Assembly (NCBI RefSeq): GCF_031764535.1
Contig: NZ_CP134499.1
Coordinates: 4,340,001-4,404,000 of the forward strand
Reading direction: 5' to 3'
From: Pseudomonas sp. SG20056
Lineage (GTDB): Bacteria > Pseudomonadota > Gammaproteobacteria > Pseudomonadales > Pseudomonadaceae
Length of the DNA: 64,000 nucleotides
Shown: positions 9,501 through 15,875 of the stretch, one piece after another
Layout: each line of letters opens with the position of its first letter
Numbering within the stretch: position 1 is the stretch's first letter
Made by a program: the position numbers and the translations under genes
The notes under the pieces: generated by a model
What the model saw: the letters and a program-made list of their open reading frames with translations, nothing else
Told to the model about the DNA's origin: nothing
The model's database searches: none

Positions 9501-9977
9501 ACCTTGACCATCGCAGAGGTACAGAAGAAACAGGCTGATCGGGACATGTTTGCCACAGGCCGCTACCAGCTTATTCCCGACACACTTTCCGCAGCGGTTA
9601 AACACTTAGGACTCGATACCTCATTAAAATATGACGAAACATTGCAGGACAATATTTTCGAAAATTACCTGATCAAAGTTAAGCGCAAGGCTTTCATAAA
9701 TTACCTAGAGGGGGACGGCAGTGTCGAAGATGCAATTTATGCCTGGGCCATGGAGTTCGCCTCCGCAGGGGTACGCAAGGGCAAGAGCATCAGCCCTGTC
9801 AAAAAGCGCGATGAGAACGGAAAAGTAGTTAAAGAAAACGGCAAAGTGGTATGGCTTACACGAACAGCCAGCACTGAAGGGTTGTCATACTATGCAGGTG
9901 ATGGCCTGAACGTTGCTCATATCACCCCGGATGAAATGGTTAAGGCTTTAGAGGAGTCAAAGAAAAATGGCAAATAA
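6573..9977 (+). CDS. candidate T6SS peptidoglycan-targeting effector (M23-like + EF-hand pair + lysozyme-like)
   Basis: 1134 residues, no signal peptide, good SD (AAGGAAG at 6562). Region A (about 78-150) has LytM-like spacing, with KVKDGDFIKYGQPVGIQSG followed by HAHVE (H145, H147). Region B begins with HGGIHFSD (222-229), continues with YMHL (429-432) and ends with GDPIGYLG and QVHVE (661-689), so an M23-like fold seems interrupted by SH3-like inserts (about 300-390 and 445-530). An EF-hand pair follows: NDNADGFLDPKK at 804-815 and LGNKDGKVTADE at 830-841. The C-terminus resembles lysozyme-like folds: GKVESKNDYSAYNR (E951 as candidate acid) and ATGRYQLIPDTL (994-1005). Layout and vgrG linkage suggest a dual peptidoglycan hydrolase effector. 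The activity is inferred, and some metal ligands are substituted. Confidence 0.82.
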   Translation: MSNRYTIVESVGSAIQSVTSFDDLEKHHPSSGQEAGRDYETIDGDFEEVRKTSDGRTLIKKDFVLLINGSNKSVPVPCPISGYVKTKVANGTVSIYDSPGGKLLGQVLHLNTAFKVKDGDFIKYGQPVGIQSGTGATGTVTYAIHAHVELEKSQFVKYIADIVSGAITPNAGASGASSNNEPPFQFPIRKPDGSHYQLEELYKELEKETSGHYLLGNHGFWHGGIHFSDASVPHAKLKQAVRCMADGEVVAYRLNKNYLSSTFMGEQSCDNLRYSTSFCLVRHTYESQKRPAESKPAAKIEWVGKTVQLTSSRYGRDIASTVLGNTGNFEALMPAGTELQILKIHDTKDMRFALATIKTALPGKDRAGNPVTRAATSEIWFAAFDKQDAILKDRNKQAIFKDVTPAPPAEAKTEDKKPETNKLEFFSLYMHLLPFEHYPLQDGESQRRFKVKVKGRNVRKEANLTGTVLGQIDSGAEFELISVTSGHQIKPGDTATYELAQIKILSKGVKKSGVQTAKEGDVVWMAISKAEPGKADEHYAEEIPPQKRIRPTYWKGQVKAQLKKRVPAFNKPEDPVDKKIGLLAENTVLEYATGTVKRVIQAGRPQIMAPCTIVSGGFWDTPMCPSGPIWVVIDTDAAELKPDDPSDFDSVVTCAIPIKAGDPIGYLGLYETLASAKGGVKSRHQVHVELFSTDPNLEAFLKNPAGLKDGKQYLRVAKGKTIYNKGGTAETPTFTPSGLVINENYLIAASQAKLLKAPDSKEWYPIKVNSATTPVDGYIAKADGEIISQHDREKLGFQIIKESNDNADGFLDPKKMPDFFQNLYLKIDQLGNKDGKVTADEISLALKNHKLRDRWSKLIGYHPTEWQAKSSAPKWQRLEELLKDVPEVLRHEKERIDNLVFWDELAGAMQVALPKQVHHFHPLAFIDTVQNNGKKSGWAHSVFADLLGKVESKNDYSAYNRTYPAPLKSFYKTDLTTLTIAEVQKKQADRDMFATGRYQLIPDTLSAAVKHLGLDTSLKYDETLQDNIFENYLIKVKRKAFINYLEGDGSVEDAIYAWAMEFASAGVRKGKSISPVKKRDENGKVVKENGKVVWLTRTASTEGLSYYAGDGLNVAHITPDEMVKALEESKKNGK

Positions 9978-10473
9978 TGCGGCCCTCGGATTTATATCGC
10001 TGCTCGGCAGCCTATTAATTTCACTCAGCAGTTTCGCGGCCGATCCGAAGTTCGAGGAATATAAGGTCGAGCAGATTTTTCAGGGCGATAATCACAAGCT
10101 CGTAATTGAAGACGATAACGACGATAACTGGTCGCTCTACCGCAAACAAGCTATTAAGAAACCGATAAATTTCGCCGGCCATTACATTGTTTTTGCCACT
10201 GGCTGCGGAGGCGGTGCCATATGCGGCGAAATACTTGATGCACAGACCGGAAAAATCGCAGCATCTTTCCCTAATGCTTATGAAATTGATAGCGCCGATG
10301 GCAGCTATTACGATGCCAGTTTCAGGCTGGATAGCCGCCTTATCGTGATCAGCGGCATAGCCGCTGATCCAGAGCGAGGAATGAATGGTGAGTTTTTAGC
10401 TAGCGCTAACAGGACACGCTACTTTGAGCTTAAAGATAATCAATTAAAACTTCTAAAGATCATTGAAGAATAA
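9967..10473 (+). CDS. exported small protein, candidate immunity to the effector
   Basis: 168 residues overlapping the effector's last 11 bases, a strong sign of co-translation. The N-terminus is a Sec signal peptide (hydrophobic ISLLGSLLISLSSFAA, cleavage likely at SFAA-DP), so the mature protein is periplasmic, where a cell-wall hydrolase would act. A central motif FATGCGGGAICGEILDA holds two cysteines that could form a disulfide. I do not recognise a characterised family. Gene order (effector then overlapping exported small protein) is the classic effector-immunity arrangement. The next gene shares a similar GCG...C motif. Confidence 0.8.
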   Translation: MANNAALGFISLLGSLLISLSSFAADPKFEEYKVEQIFQGDNHKLVIEDDNDDNWSLYRKQAIKKPINFAGHYIVFATGCGGGAICGEILDAQTGKIAASFPNAYEIDSADGSYYDASFRLDSRLIVISGIAADPERGMNGEFLASANRTRYFELKDNQLKLLKIIEE

Positions 10474-10782
10474 AATTTCAATATTTATTGAAAGTACAGA
10501 TTTATTTATTGCCAAAATAAATTTGTTCCATTTTTTCCTTCAGACGGCACCGACACTATCGGTTAGGTGCCGTACAACTTGCCCCAACGCCAGCTATTCA
10601 ACATCTCAGGTGACATTGAGTACCCCAAAGAACTGAATTTCGATACATAATTCGCATCCAAACATGAAATTTGCTTAGGTCGCTGAGAATTCAGCAGTGT
10701 TTTTTAACAGCAAAGATTGCATATAAAATTATACATTTAATATGATATTAAAAACGCACTTATAACTCACCAATCGTCAGCA
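10474..10782. other. AT-rich intergenic stretch, 309 bases
   Basis: No gene seen. It is much richer in A and T than the window average. It holds a compound inverted repeat at 10544-10573 that can fold in two exclusive ways (see the repeat entry). There is no convincing terminator T-run. AT-rich leader sequence precedes the next ORF, which has only a weak ribosome-binding site. Confidence 0.6.
10544..10573. repeat. nested inverted repeat in the cargo module
   Basis: Outer arms ACGGCACC (10544-10551) and GGTGCCGT (10566-10573) pair over 8 bases. Inner arms ACCGA (10549-10553) and TCGGT (10559-10563) give a competing hairpin. No T-run follows on either strand, so a standard intrinsic terminator is unlikely. 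It could be a weak attenuator or a remnant. Confidence 0.45.
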
Positions 10783-11349
10783 ATGACGATTACAGACTCT
10801 ATAAAGGCTAGCTTACTGGCTCTGTCTATTTCAGCGACGAACATATGCTCTGCCGAGAATTACTCGGAAAGCCTCGAAATCTCAGGCAGCGAATGGCGGG
10901 TCGAAAGTCGATGCTCGACCGTAGCCCAAGCCACCCAGTGCACGATTTCCGTCAACGATGGTAATACGGAAGAGAAGGTACTTAACTACCCTGCCCCTCC
11001 AGCATCAGCAAGCTATGAAGCACACATTTTCCTACTCACTTTCGGCTGCGGCACTGCATGCTCAGCAACCTATGCCTACAAATTAGGAGGATCTCTAGGG
11101 GGACCATTCCCGCTGGTAGAAGCTACTGATAATGAGCGTGAAGTGGTAATGAGCCTGGGCGCTAAGTCTGTGCTCTTCTATCGTATGTTTGACAATAGCG
11201 ATGCGCCCTTACATGAAATCACTCCCGACCTGAACGATGCCAACTTACTGGACGTCGTTGATGACAGCAGCCTCGAAGACCATATATTCCGCCTGTCATA
11301 TCGCACAGAAAATGGCCTGAAAGAATTGCAATACGAAGCGCCGCAATAA
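10783..11349 (+). CDS. exported small protein, second candidate immunity gene
   Basis: 188 residues. The N-terminus reads as a signal peptide (KASLLALSISATNICSA, cleavage near CSA-EN), although the charged region is weak. The motif LLTFGCGTACSATYAYKLGG resembles the GCGGGAIC stretch of the preceding exported protein and is followed in both by a Gly-rich turn and a PFP or SFP segment. The two may share a fold. No SD is evident and codon usage is AT-richer than the flanks, consistent with acquired cargo genes. It lies 309 bases after the previous gene and may have its own promoter. Function unknown; immunity is inferred from location only. Confidence 0.68.
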   Translation: MTITDSIKASLLALSISATNICSAENYSESLEISGSEWRVESRCSTVAQATQCTISVNDGNTEEKVLNYPAPPASASYEAHIFLLTFGCGTACSATYAYKLGGSLGGPFPLVEATDNEREVVMSLGAKSVLFYRMFDNSDAPLHEITPDLNDANLLDVVDDSSLEDHIFRLSYRTENGLKELQYEAPQ

Positions 11350-11381
11350 GCATTAATCGCGTATTTGGAGCAGATGTGGGG

Positions 11382-11419
11382 TAACGGTGTGCCGAAAGAC
11401 CGCCGGCACACGACCGTTA
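11382..11419. terminator. hairpin between convergent genes
   Basis: TAACGGT (11382-11388) pairs with ACCGTTA (11413-11419), and GTGCCG (11389-11394) with CGGCAC (11404-11409), leaving a three-base bulge. It sits between the end of the T6SS cargo module (+) and the DUF3299-like gene (-), and overlaps the stop of the latter. The T-run is poor, so efficiency is uncertain. Confidence 0.4.
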
Positions 11420-11950
11420 AAGATCGCTTTCCTCCACCACCCTCACCACCCCCGCATCCAACGCATACGCCGCATCCGCCAGTTCATTATTGACCTGTTC
11501 AATCTTCAGCGTACCGCTGACCCAGAGCGGGGCGTAGATGTCTTCGAGTTCGATGCCTTTGGGGTAGCGCACCAGCACCAGTTGATTGGGCGGTGGCGGC
11601 GGTACGTGGATGCAGGCGCCGGGGTAGGGAACCAGGAAGAACAGCGTGCTGTGGCCCTTGCTGTCGGTTTCCAGTGGCACGGGATAGCCGCCCAGGCGCA
11701 CCGCCTTACCATCGAAGGCGGCGACGGTTTTCGTCGAGTACATCACCGCCGGCAAGTTCTGATCCTGCTGCTTGAGGCCACCGGGGTTATAGAAGCCGCT
11801 GTCCTGCTCAAGGCCTTGGTGGCTGATCTCGGGCATGTCTTCCAGGGCCTGGCGATCTTCCGGTGGCATCAGCTCCAGCCAATCGGTTTCCGGAAGTTCG
11901 GCACAGGCCAGGGTGCTGAGCAGCAGCAGAGGTAACAACAGGTAGCGCAT
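11417..11950 (-). CDS. DUF3299-like exported protein
   Basis: 177 residues from the ATG at 11950; an in-frame GTG at 11962 is less likely because the signal peptide starts at MRYLLLPLLLLSTLACAE. The mature region contains LPETDWLELMPPEDRQAL, DFDGK-like and GACIHVPPPPPNQLV segments typical of the small DUF3299 periplasmic proteins common in pseudomonads. LACA could be read as a lipobox, or as a normal signal peptidase site. No function is known for the family. It is followed on the same strand by no close gene and is preceded by the GlsB-like gene 35 bases upstream. Confidence 0.8.
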   Translation of the reverse strand: MRYLLLPLLLLSTLACAELPETDWLELMPPEDRQALEDMPEISHQGLEQDSGFYNPGGLKQQDQNLPAVMYSTKTVAAFDGKAVRLGGYPVPLETDSKGHSTLFFLVPYPGACIHVPPPPPNQLVLVRYPKGIELEDIYAPLWVSGTLKIEQVNNELADAAYALDAGVVRVVEESDL

Positions 11951-11984
11951 CGGTGGGCTCACAGGGCAGCGAAGTGACAGGGCC

Positions 11985-12230
11985 TTAGCCCTTTTTAACA
12001 GCGCCGTAGATTACCAGCAGCACCACCGCGCCGATCACTGCACCGATAAAACCAGCAGACTCGCCCACCTTGTAGATGCCCAGCGCCTGGCCGCCATAGG
12101 TCGCAGCAATCGAGCCGCCGACGCCCAGCAGGATGGTCATGATCCAGCCCATGCTGTCGTTACCCGGCTTGATAAAGCGCGCGATAAGACCGACGATCAA
12201 ACCGATAAAAATGATGCCAATAATGCTCAT
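11985..12230 (-). CDS. GlsB/YeaQ/YmgE-family small membrane protein
   Basis: 81 residues, nearly all membrane-embedded. Three hydrophobic helices are seen (2-18, 27-46, 57-78), with the family motif GLIARFIKPGNDSMGW after helix one and GG repeats in helix two. The family is often labelled transglycosylase-associated and is linked to stress responses, but its biochemical role is not established. The start is supported by GGAGG on the coding strand seven bases upstream. It lies between two exported-protein genes on the same strand and may be transcribed with the DUF3299-like gene. Confidence 0.9.
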   Translation of the reverse strand: MSIIGIIFIGLIVGLIARFIKPGNDSMGWIMTILLGVGGSIAATYGGQALGIYKVGESAGFIGAVIGAVVLLVIYGAVKKG

Positions 12231-12298
12231 GCGAGCCTCCTCAGTGGACGGTGGGATTTGCTACCGTTGATCTGACCACGGGAAATGCTGGCAGTTCG

Positions 12299-13057
12299 CT
12301 ACTCTTCGGTTTCTGGCGGTGCGACGCCGTAGCGGTGGTAGATGCGGGCAATTTCGCCACTCTCGCGCATGCCGCGCAGCGTCTGTCCCAACTGCTCGTA
12401 GAGGGTCTTTTTGTCACCCTGATAGTGGCGCTTCGAGGCACCGTAATAGTTACCAACGGATTGCTCGTACTGGTAGTCGGCATAGCTGTAGTCGCTGAAG
12501 CCAATCTTGTGGAACTGCGCCTCAATGGCTTCGGCATCCAGCACCACCATCACATCCAGGCGCCCGGCACGAAACATCCCGGCCAGCAGGTAGTCGTCCG
12601 TCGCCAGGCTTTTTGTCAGGGCACTGTCGCCGTCGAACTGATCGAAATAAGCGGTACCGCGTTTGACCCCGATCACCTTGCCCTGCAGATCGGCATAGCT
12701 GCGCAGGCTGGCCTGTTGCCCGGCCTTGATGATAAAGCGGATGCTTTTGCGCTGGGTGCCGATGGACGGCAGAAAATGCACGTAGTCCTTGCGCTCAGTG
12801 GTGAACAAAACACGGGGGGCTAGATCAATCCGCCCGGATTTGAGGTCTTCCAGGCTGCGCACGAAGGGCGCGTAACGCCATTCGATTCGCGCACCGACGC
12901 GTTGCGCAGCCGTATCCAAGACCTCAATCAACGGGCCAACGGGCAGCGCGTCGATGGCCTGCATCTCTGGCGGGCGCTCGCGGTAATCGGCGCGCAACAC
13001 CTGTTCGGCATGGCACAACGGCAGGAAGAAGAGAGACAACAGCAGTAGACACTTCAT
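12299..13057 (-). CDS. periplasmic solute-binding protein (family 3-like)
   Basis: 252 residues from ATG 13057, which begins a signal peptide MKCLLLLSLFFLPLCHAE. The body follows the extracellular solute-binding protein family 3 plan: a Lys/Arg-rich lobe, then LQGKVIGVKRGTAYFDQF (lobe-crossing segment) and an RAGRLDVMVVLDAEA helix, ending near LRGMRESGEIARIYHRYG. Such proteins bind amino acids or related small molecules. No permease or ATPase gene adjoins, so it may be a sensor-like orphan. The start codon directly abuts a 13-base perfect hairpin (13058-13094) that includes its probable ribosome-binding site. An upstream in-frame GTG at 13096 would add 13 residues inside that hairpin and is rejected. 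Confidence 0.83.
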   Translation of the reverse strand: MKCLLLLSLFFLPLCHAEQVLRADYRERPPEMQAIDALPVGPLIEVLDTAAQRVGARIEWRYAPFVRSLEDLKSGRIDLAPRVLFTTERKDYVHFLPSIGTQRKSIRFIIKAGQQASLRSYADLQGKVIGVKRGTAYFDQFDGDSALTKSLATDDYLLAGMFRAGRLDVMVVLDAEAIEAQFHKIGFSDYSYADYQYEQSVGNYYGASKRHYQGDKKTLYEQLGQTLRGMRESGEIARIYHRYGVAPPETEE

Positions 13058-13094
13058 GACTAGGCTCTTGTGTGTTCTACGCAAGAGCCTAGTC
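13058..13094 (-). terminator. perfect 13-base hairpin after purK, overlapping the next gene's RBS
   Basis: Arms GACTAGGCTCTTG (13058-13070) and CAAGAGCCTAGTC (13082-13094) enclose an 11-base loop. It lies 12 bases after the purK stop and ends at the ATG of the solute-binding protein gene. No T-run follows. It may end purEK transcription, or it may hide the AAGAG ribosome-binding site of the next gene. Confidence 0.55.
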
Positions 13095-13106
13095 ACAAAG
13101 CAGGGG

Positions 13107-14192
13107 TCAGGCCTTAGCGATCAGCGCTTCGACAGCCGCGATCTGCTTATCCAGAGTGGCGCGATCCGCACAGCGCAGGGTGGCGTGACCGACCTTGCGC
13201 CCAGCCTTGAAGGCCTTGCCATAGTGGTGCAGGCGGCAGTCGGCGATGGCGATAACCTGCTCCACCGGCGGAACCACGCCGATAAAGTTAAGCATGGCGC
13301 TCTCACCGACCTTGGCAGTCGAACCCAACGGCAGGCCGGCGACGGCGCGCAGATGGTTTTCGAACTGGCTGCACTCGGCGCCTTCGATGGTCCAATGCCC
13401 GGAGTTGTGCACGCGCGGGGCGATTTCGTTGGCTTTCAGGCCGCCATCAACTTCGAAGAACTCGAAGGCCAGCACGCCGACATAGTCGAGCTTGGTCAGC
13501 ACACGGCTGACGTAATCTTCGGCCAGCACCTGCAGCGGGTGATCGGTGCTGGCGATGGACAACGCCAGCACGCCGCTGTCGTGACGGTTGTGCACCAGCG
13601 GGTAGAAGCGCGTTTCGCCATCACGGGCACGCACCGCCACCAGCGACACTTCGCCGGTAAACGGCACGAAGCCTTCGAGGATGCACGGCACACTGCCCAG
13701 TTCGGCAAAGGCGCCGACTACATCTTCTGCTTTGCGCAGGACCTTCTGGCCCTTGCCGTCGTAACCCAGGGTGCGGGTCTTCATCACCGCCGGCAGGCCA
13801 ATGCTCGCCACGGCGGCGTCGAGGTCGGCTTGCGATTGGATATCGGCGAAATCCGGGGTCGGAATGCCGAGGTCCTTGAACATGGATTTTTCAAACCAGC
13901 GATCACGGGCGATACGCAGCGCGTCCGCGCTCGGGTAAACCGGGACGAACTGCGAGAGGAAGGCCACTGTCTCGGCCGGCACGCTTTCAAACTCGAAGGT
14001 CACCAGATCGACTTCATCCGCCAGCTGACGCAGGTGATCCTGATCGCCGTAATCGGCGCGGATATGTTCGCCCAGCGCTTGCGCGCAGGCATCCGGCGCG
14101 GGGTCGAGGAAAGCGAAGTTCATCCCCAGCGGCGTGCCTGCCAGGGCCAACATGCGGCCCAGCTGGCCGCCACCGATTACGCCGATTTTCAT
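13107..14192 (-). CDS. purK: N5-carboxyaminoimidazole ribonucleotide synthase PurK
   Basis: 361 residues, the usual PurK length. PurK uses ATP and bicarbonate to carboxylate AIR to N5-CAIR in purine synthesis; PurE then moves the carboxyl group. The N-terminal nucleotide-binding motif is IGVIGGGQLGRML (residues 3-15). The ATP-grasp core shows KTRTLGYDGKGQ, VSLVAVRARDG, LAFEFFEVDGGLKANEIAPR and HNSGHWTIEGAECSQFE, all hallmarks of PurK. The gene starts 3 bases after the purE stop, so purEK form an operon. It is cytoplasmic. Confidence 0.97.
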   Translation of the reverse strand: MKIGVIGGGQLGRMLALAGTPLGMNFAFLDPAPDACAQALGEHIRADYGDQDHLRQLADEVDLVTFEFESVPAETVAFLSQFVPVYPSADALRIARDRWFEKSMFKDLGIPTPDFADIQSQADLDAAVASIGLPAVMKTRTLGYDGKGQKVLRKAEDVVGAFAELGSVPCILEGFVPFTGEVSLVAVRARDGETRFYPLVHNRHDSGVLALSIASTDHPLQVLAEDYVSRVLTKLDYVGVLAFEFFEVDGGLKANEIAPRVHNSGHWTIEGAECSQFENHLRAVAGLPLGSTAKVGESAMLNFIGVVPPVEQVIAIADCRLHHYGKAFKAGRKVGHATLRCADRATLDKQIAAVEALIAKA

Positions 14193-14195
14193 GGG

Positions 14196-14687
14196 TTAGG
14201 CCTCACGCGGGTCCGGATTTTCCAGCACGGATTCGGTCTGCTCGGTGCGGAACGCCTTCAGCCGCTCGTGGAACTGCGGATGCTGGTGACCGAGGATGCT
14301 CGCAGCGAGCAGCGCGGCGTTGACGGCACCGGCCTTGCCGATGGCCAGGGTGGCGACCGGAATACCGGCGGGCATCTGCACGATCGACAGCAGCGAATCG
14401 ACGCCCGAGAGTACGGCCGACTGCACAGGCACACCGAGTACCGGCAGGTGGGTCTTGGCCGCACACATGCCCGGCAGATGGGCCGCGCCGCCAGCACCGG
14501 CGATGATCACCTGAATGCCGCGCTCTTCAGCCTGCTCGGCGTACTGGAACAGCAGGTCCGGGGTGCGGTGGGCGGACACCACCTTCACTTCGTACGGAAT
14601 GCCCAGCTTGTCCAGCATCTCGGCGGTGTGGCTAAGGGTGGACCAATCGGACTTGGAGCCCATGATCACGCCAACCAGTGCGCTCAT
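14196..14687 (-). CDS. purE: N5-CAIR mutase PurE
   Basis: 163 residues. PurE converts N5-CAIR, made by PurK, to CAIR. The class I signatures are complete: IMGSKSDW at the N-terminus, VSAHRTPDLL near residue 38, IIAGAGGAAHLPGM near 60 and LLSIVQMPAGIPVATLAIG near 101. The SD AGAGG lies seven bases before the ATG. The gene is first in a purEK operon. A strong hairpin lies 44 bases upstream (14731-14770), in the leader or promoter region. Confidence 0.97.
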   Translation of the reverse strand: MSALVGVIMGSKSDWSTLSHTAEMLDKLGIPYEVKVVSAHRTPDLLFQYAEQAEERGIQVIIAGAGGAAHLPGMCAAKTHLPVLGVPVQSAVLSGVDSLLSIVQMPAGIPVATLAIGKAGAVNAALLAASILGHQHPQFHERLKAFRTEQTESVLENPDPREA

Positions 14688-14730
14688 CGTCGTGCCTCTT
14701 CTTCATCAAGTGCCCGTAGGCGCTGCAGAA

Positions 14731-14770
14731 ACTAACAAGCCACGCTGGAAACCAGGCGTGGCTTGTTAGT
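14731..14770. repeat. perfect 15-base inverted repeat upstream of purE
   Basis: Arms ACTAACAAGCCACGC (14731-14745) and GCGTGGCTTGTTAGT (14756-14770) enclose a 10-base loop that can itself pair (TGG with CCA). It sits in the divergent region between purE (-) and the exported protein gene at 14980 (+). No T-run is present on either side. Possible roles are leader RNA structure, a protein-binding palindrome or a repeat remnant. Confidence 0.6.
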
Positions 14771-14979
14771 GTATGAATTATGGCGGTGCGAACCGCCAAA
14801 GGCCGCGCAGTATACCGTAAAGCCTTGGCTGGCGTGCACCCCAGCGCGCCGTTTGTCGCGGGCCGCCCGCCGTGATGCCGAGTGGCAGGTCAGTGAACGC
14901 CACGAGCAGACCTGGCGCACAAATCGCGGACGGTGGCCTGGCTATACTGGGCGTTCTTTTAATTACCAAGGACACCACC

Positions 14980-15774
14980 ATGACAAGGCTGTCACTGCTT
15001 CTCACCGCGTCGCTGTTCACCCTCAACGCCAGCGCCCTCGAACTGGCCAAGTACCCGCAAGTATTCGATGCCGGCAAGGGCATCAGCGTGACCGTCGCGC
15101 CCAGCAGCGATGGCAAGCAGGCGCTGATCCAGGTCAGCGGCATCAACCACCCATTGGATGAAGTGGTGCTGCTGAGCACGGTCAACGAGCGCGGCAACGA
15201 TGAGCGCGATTACACCACCACCCTCGACGGCAGCGCCTACAACATGCTGATCAAGCGCCAGGGCTGGGGGGGCGAGCAATACCAGCTGTACCTGCCAAGC
15301 ACCGACGGCTTTGAGCTGGGTTTCGATGAAGCCAAGAGCAAAGAGGCCAAACCAGCCAACCTGCTGGCGCTCTACGAGCAGCAGAAGAAAAAAGGCATTC
15401 AGGACAAGCTGAGCCGCTTCGACCGGGAAAAGCGCGTGGCCGACTTCAGCGCCCAGCTGCAGCAGATCGACCAGGACGCCTCGAAGGCCTGCAACACACC
15501 GCTGACCACCCAGGTTGAGTGGAACGCCATCGACGACGACACGCTCAAGCGCCTGAGCGTGCCGAGCTTCTGCGGTGAAGTGGTCAGTCAGTTGGCCAAC
15601 CTGTGCCAAAACGGTGATGAGCAACAGGCTGTCGCCAAGGGCCTGAAAACCGTGCAGTGCAGCTTTGCGCAGAAGCTCAAACTGCGCGAAAACGAGGCGA
15701 CGCTGACCTTCACTACCCATGAAAAAGCACCCAATCAGGGCGACTTTATCAACGCATTCCTGCGTAATCGCTAA
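14980..15774 (+). CDS. exported protein of unknown function
   Basis: 264 residues. I chose ATG 14980 because it has an SD (AAGGA, 14968-14972) and begins a clean signal peptide, MTRLSLLLTASLFTLNASA; the frame is open further upstream but that part reads as non-coding leader. A TATACT element at 14943-14948 could be the -10 box. The mature protein has an N-terminal beta-rich half (ISVTVAPSSDGKQALIQVSG), a charged linker (QQKKKGIQDKLSRFDREKR) and a C-terminal half with four cysteines that could form disulfides. No family is recognised. It is probably monocistronic, diverging from purEK. Confidence 0.82.
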   Translation: MTRLSLLLTASLFTLNASALELAKYPQVFDAGKGISVTVAPSSDGKQALIQVSGINHPLDEVVLLSTVNERGNDERDYTTTLDGSAYNMLIKRQGWGGEQYQLYLPSTDGFELGFDEAKSKEAKPANLLALYEQQKKKGIQDKLSRFDREKRVADFSAQLQQIDQDASKACNTPLTTQVEWNAIDDDTLKRLSVPSFCGEVVSQLANLCQNGDEQQAVAKGLKTVQCSFAQKLKLRENEATLTFTTHEKAPNQGDFINAFLRNR

Positions 15775-15875
15775 ACCTGGCTAAAGCGCAGCGGCCCGGA
15801 TCAGCCCCGGCCGCTGCGGTGCTGCGGCATAGTTCTTGCCTCCTCCAGGCATTCTGAACTGTTGCGGTCGCCCCG

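Noticed and set aside
13056..14735. Long plus-strand frame opposite purE and purK
   Set aside because: Spans two convincing genes on the other strand; no motifs and improbable composition.
14731..14770. Integron attC-like site
   Set aside because: The arms end in AAC/GTT but the flanks do not fit RYYYAAC/GTTRRRY, the element is only 40 bases and no integrase or cassette is present.
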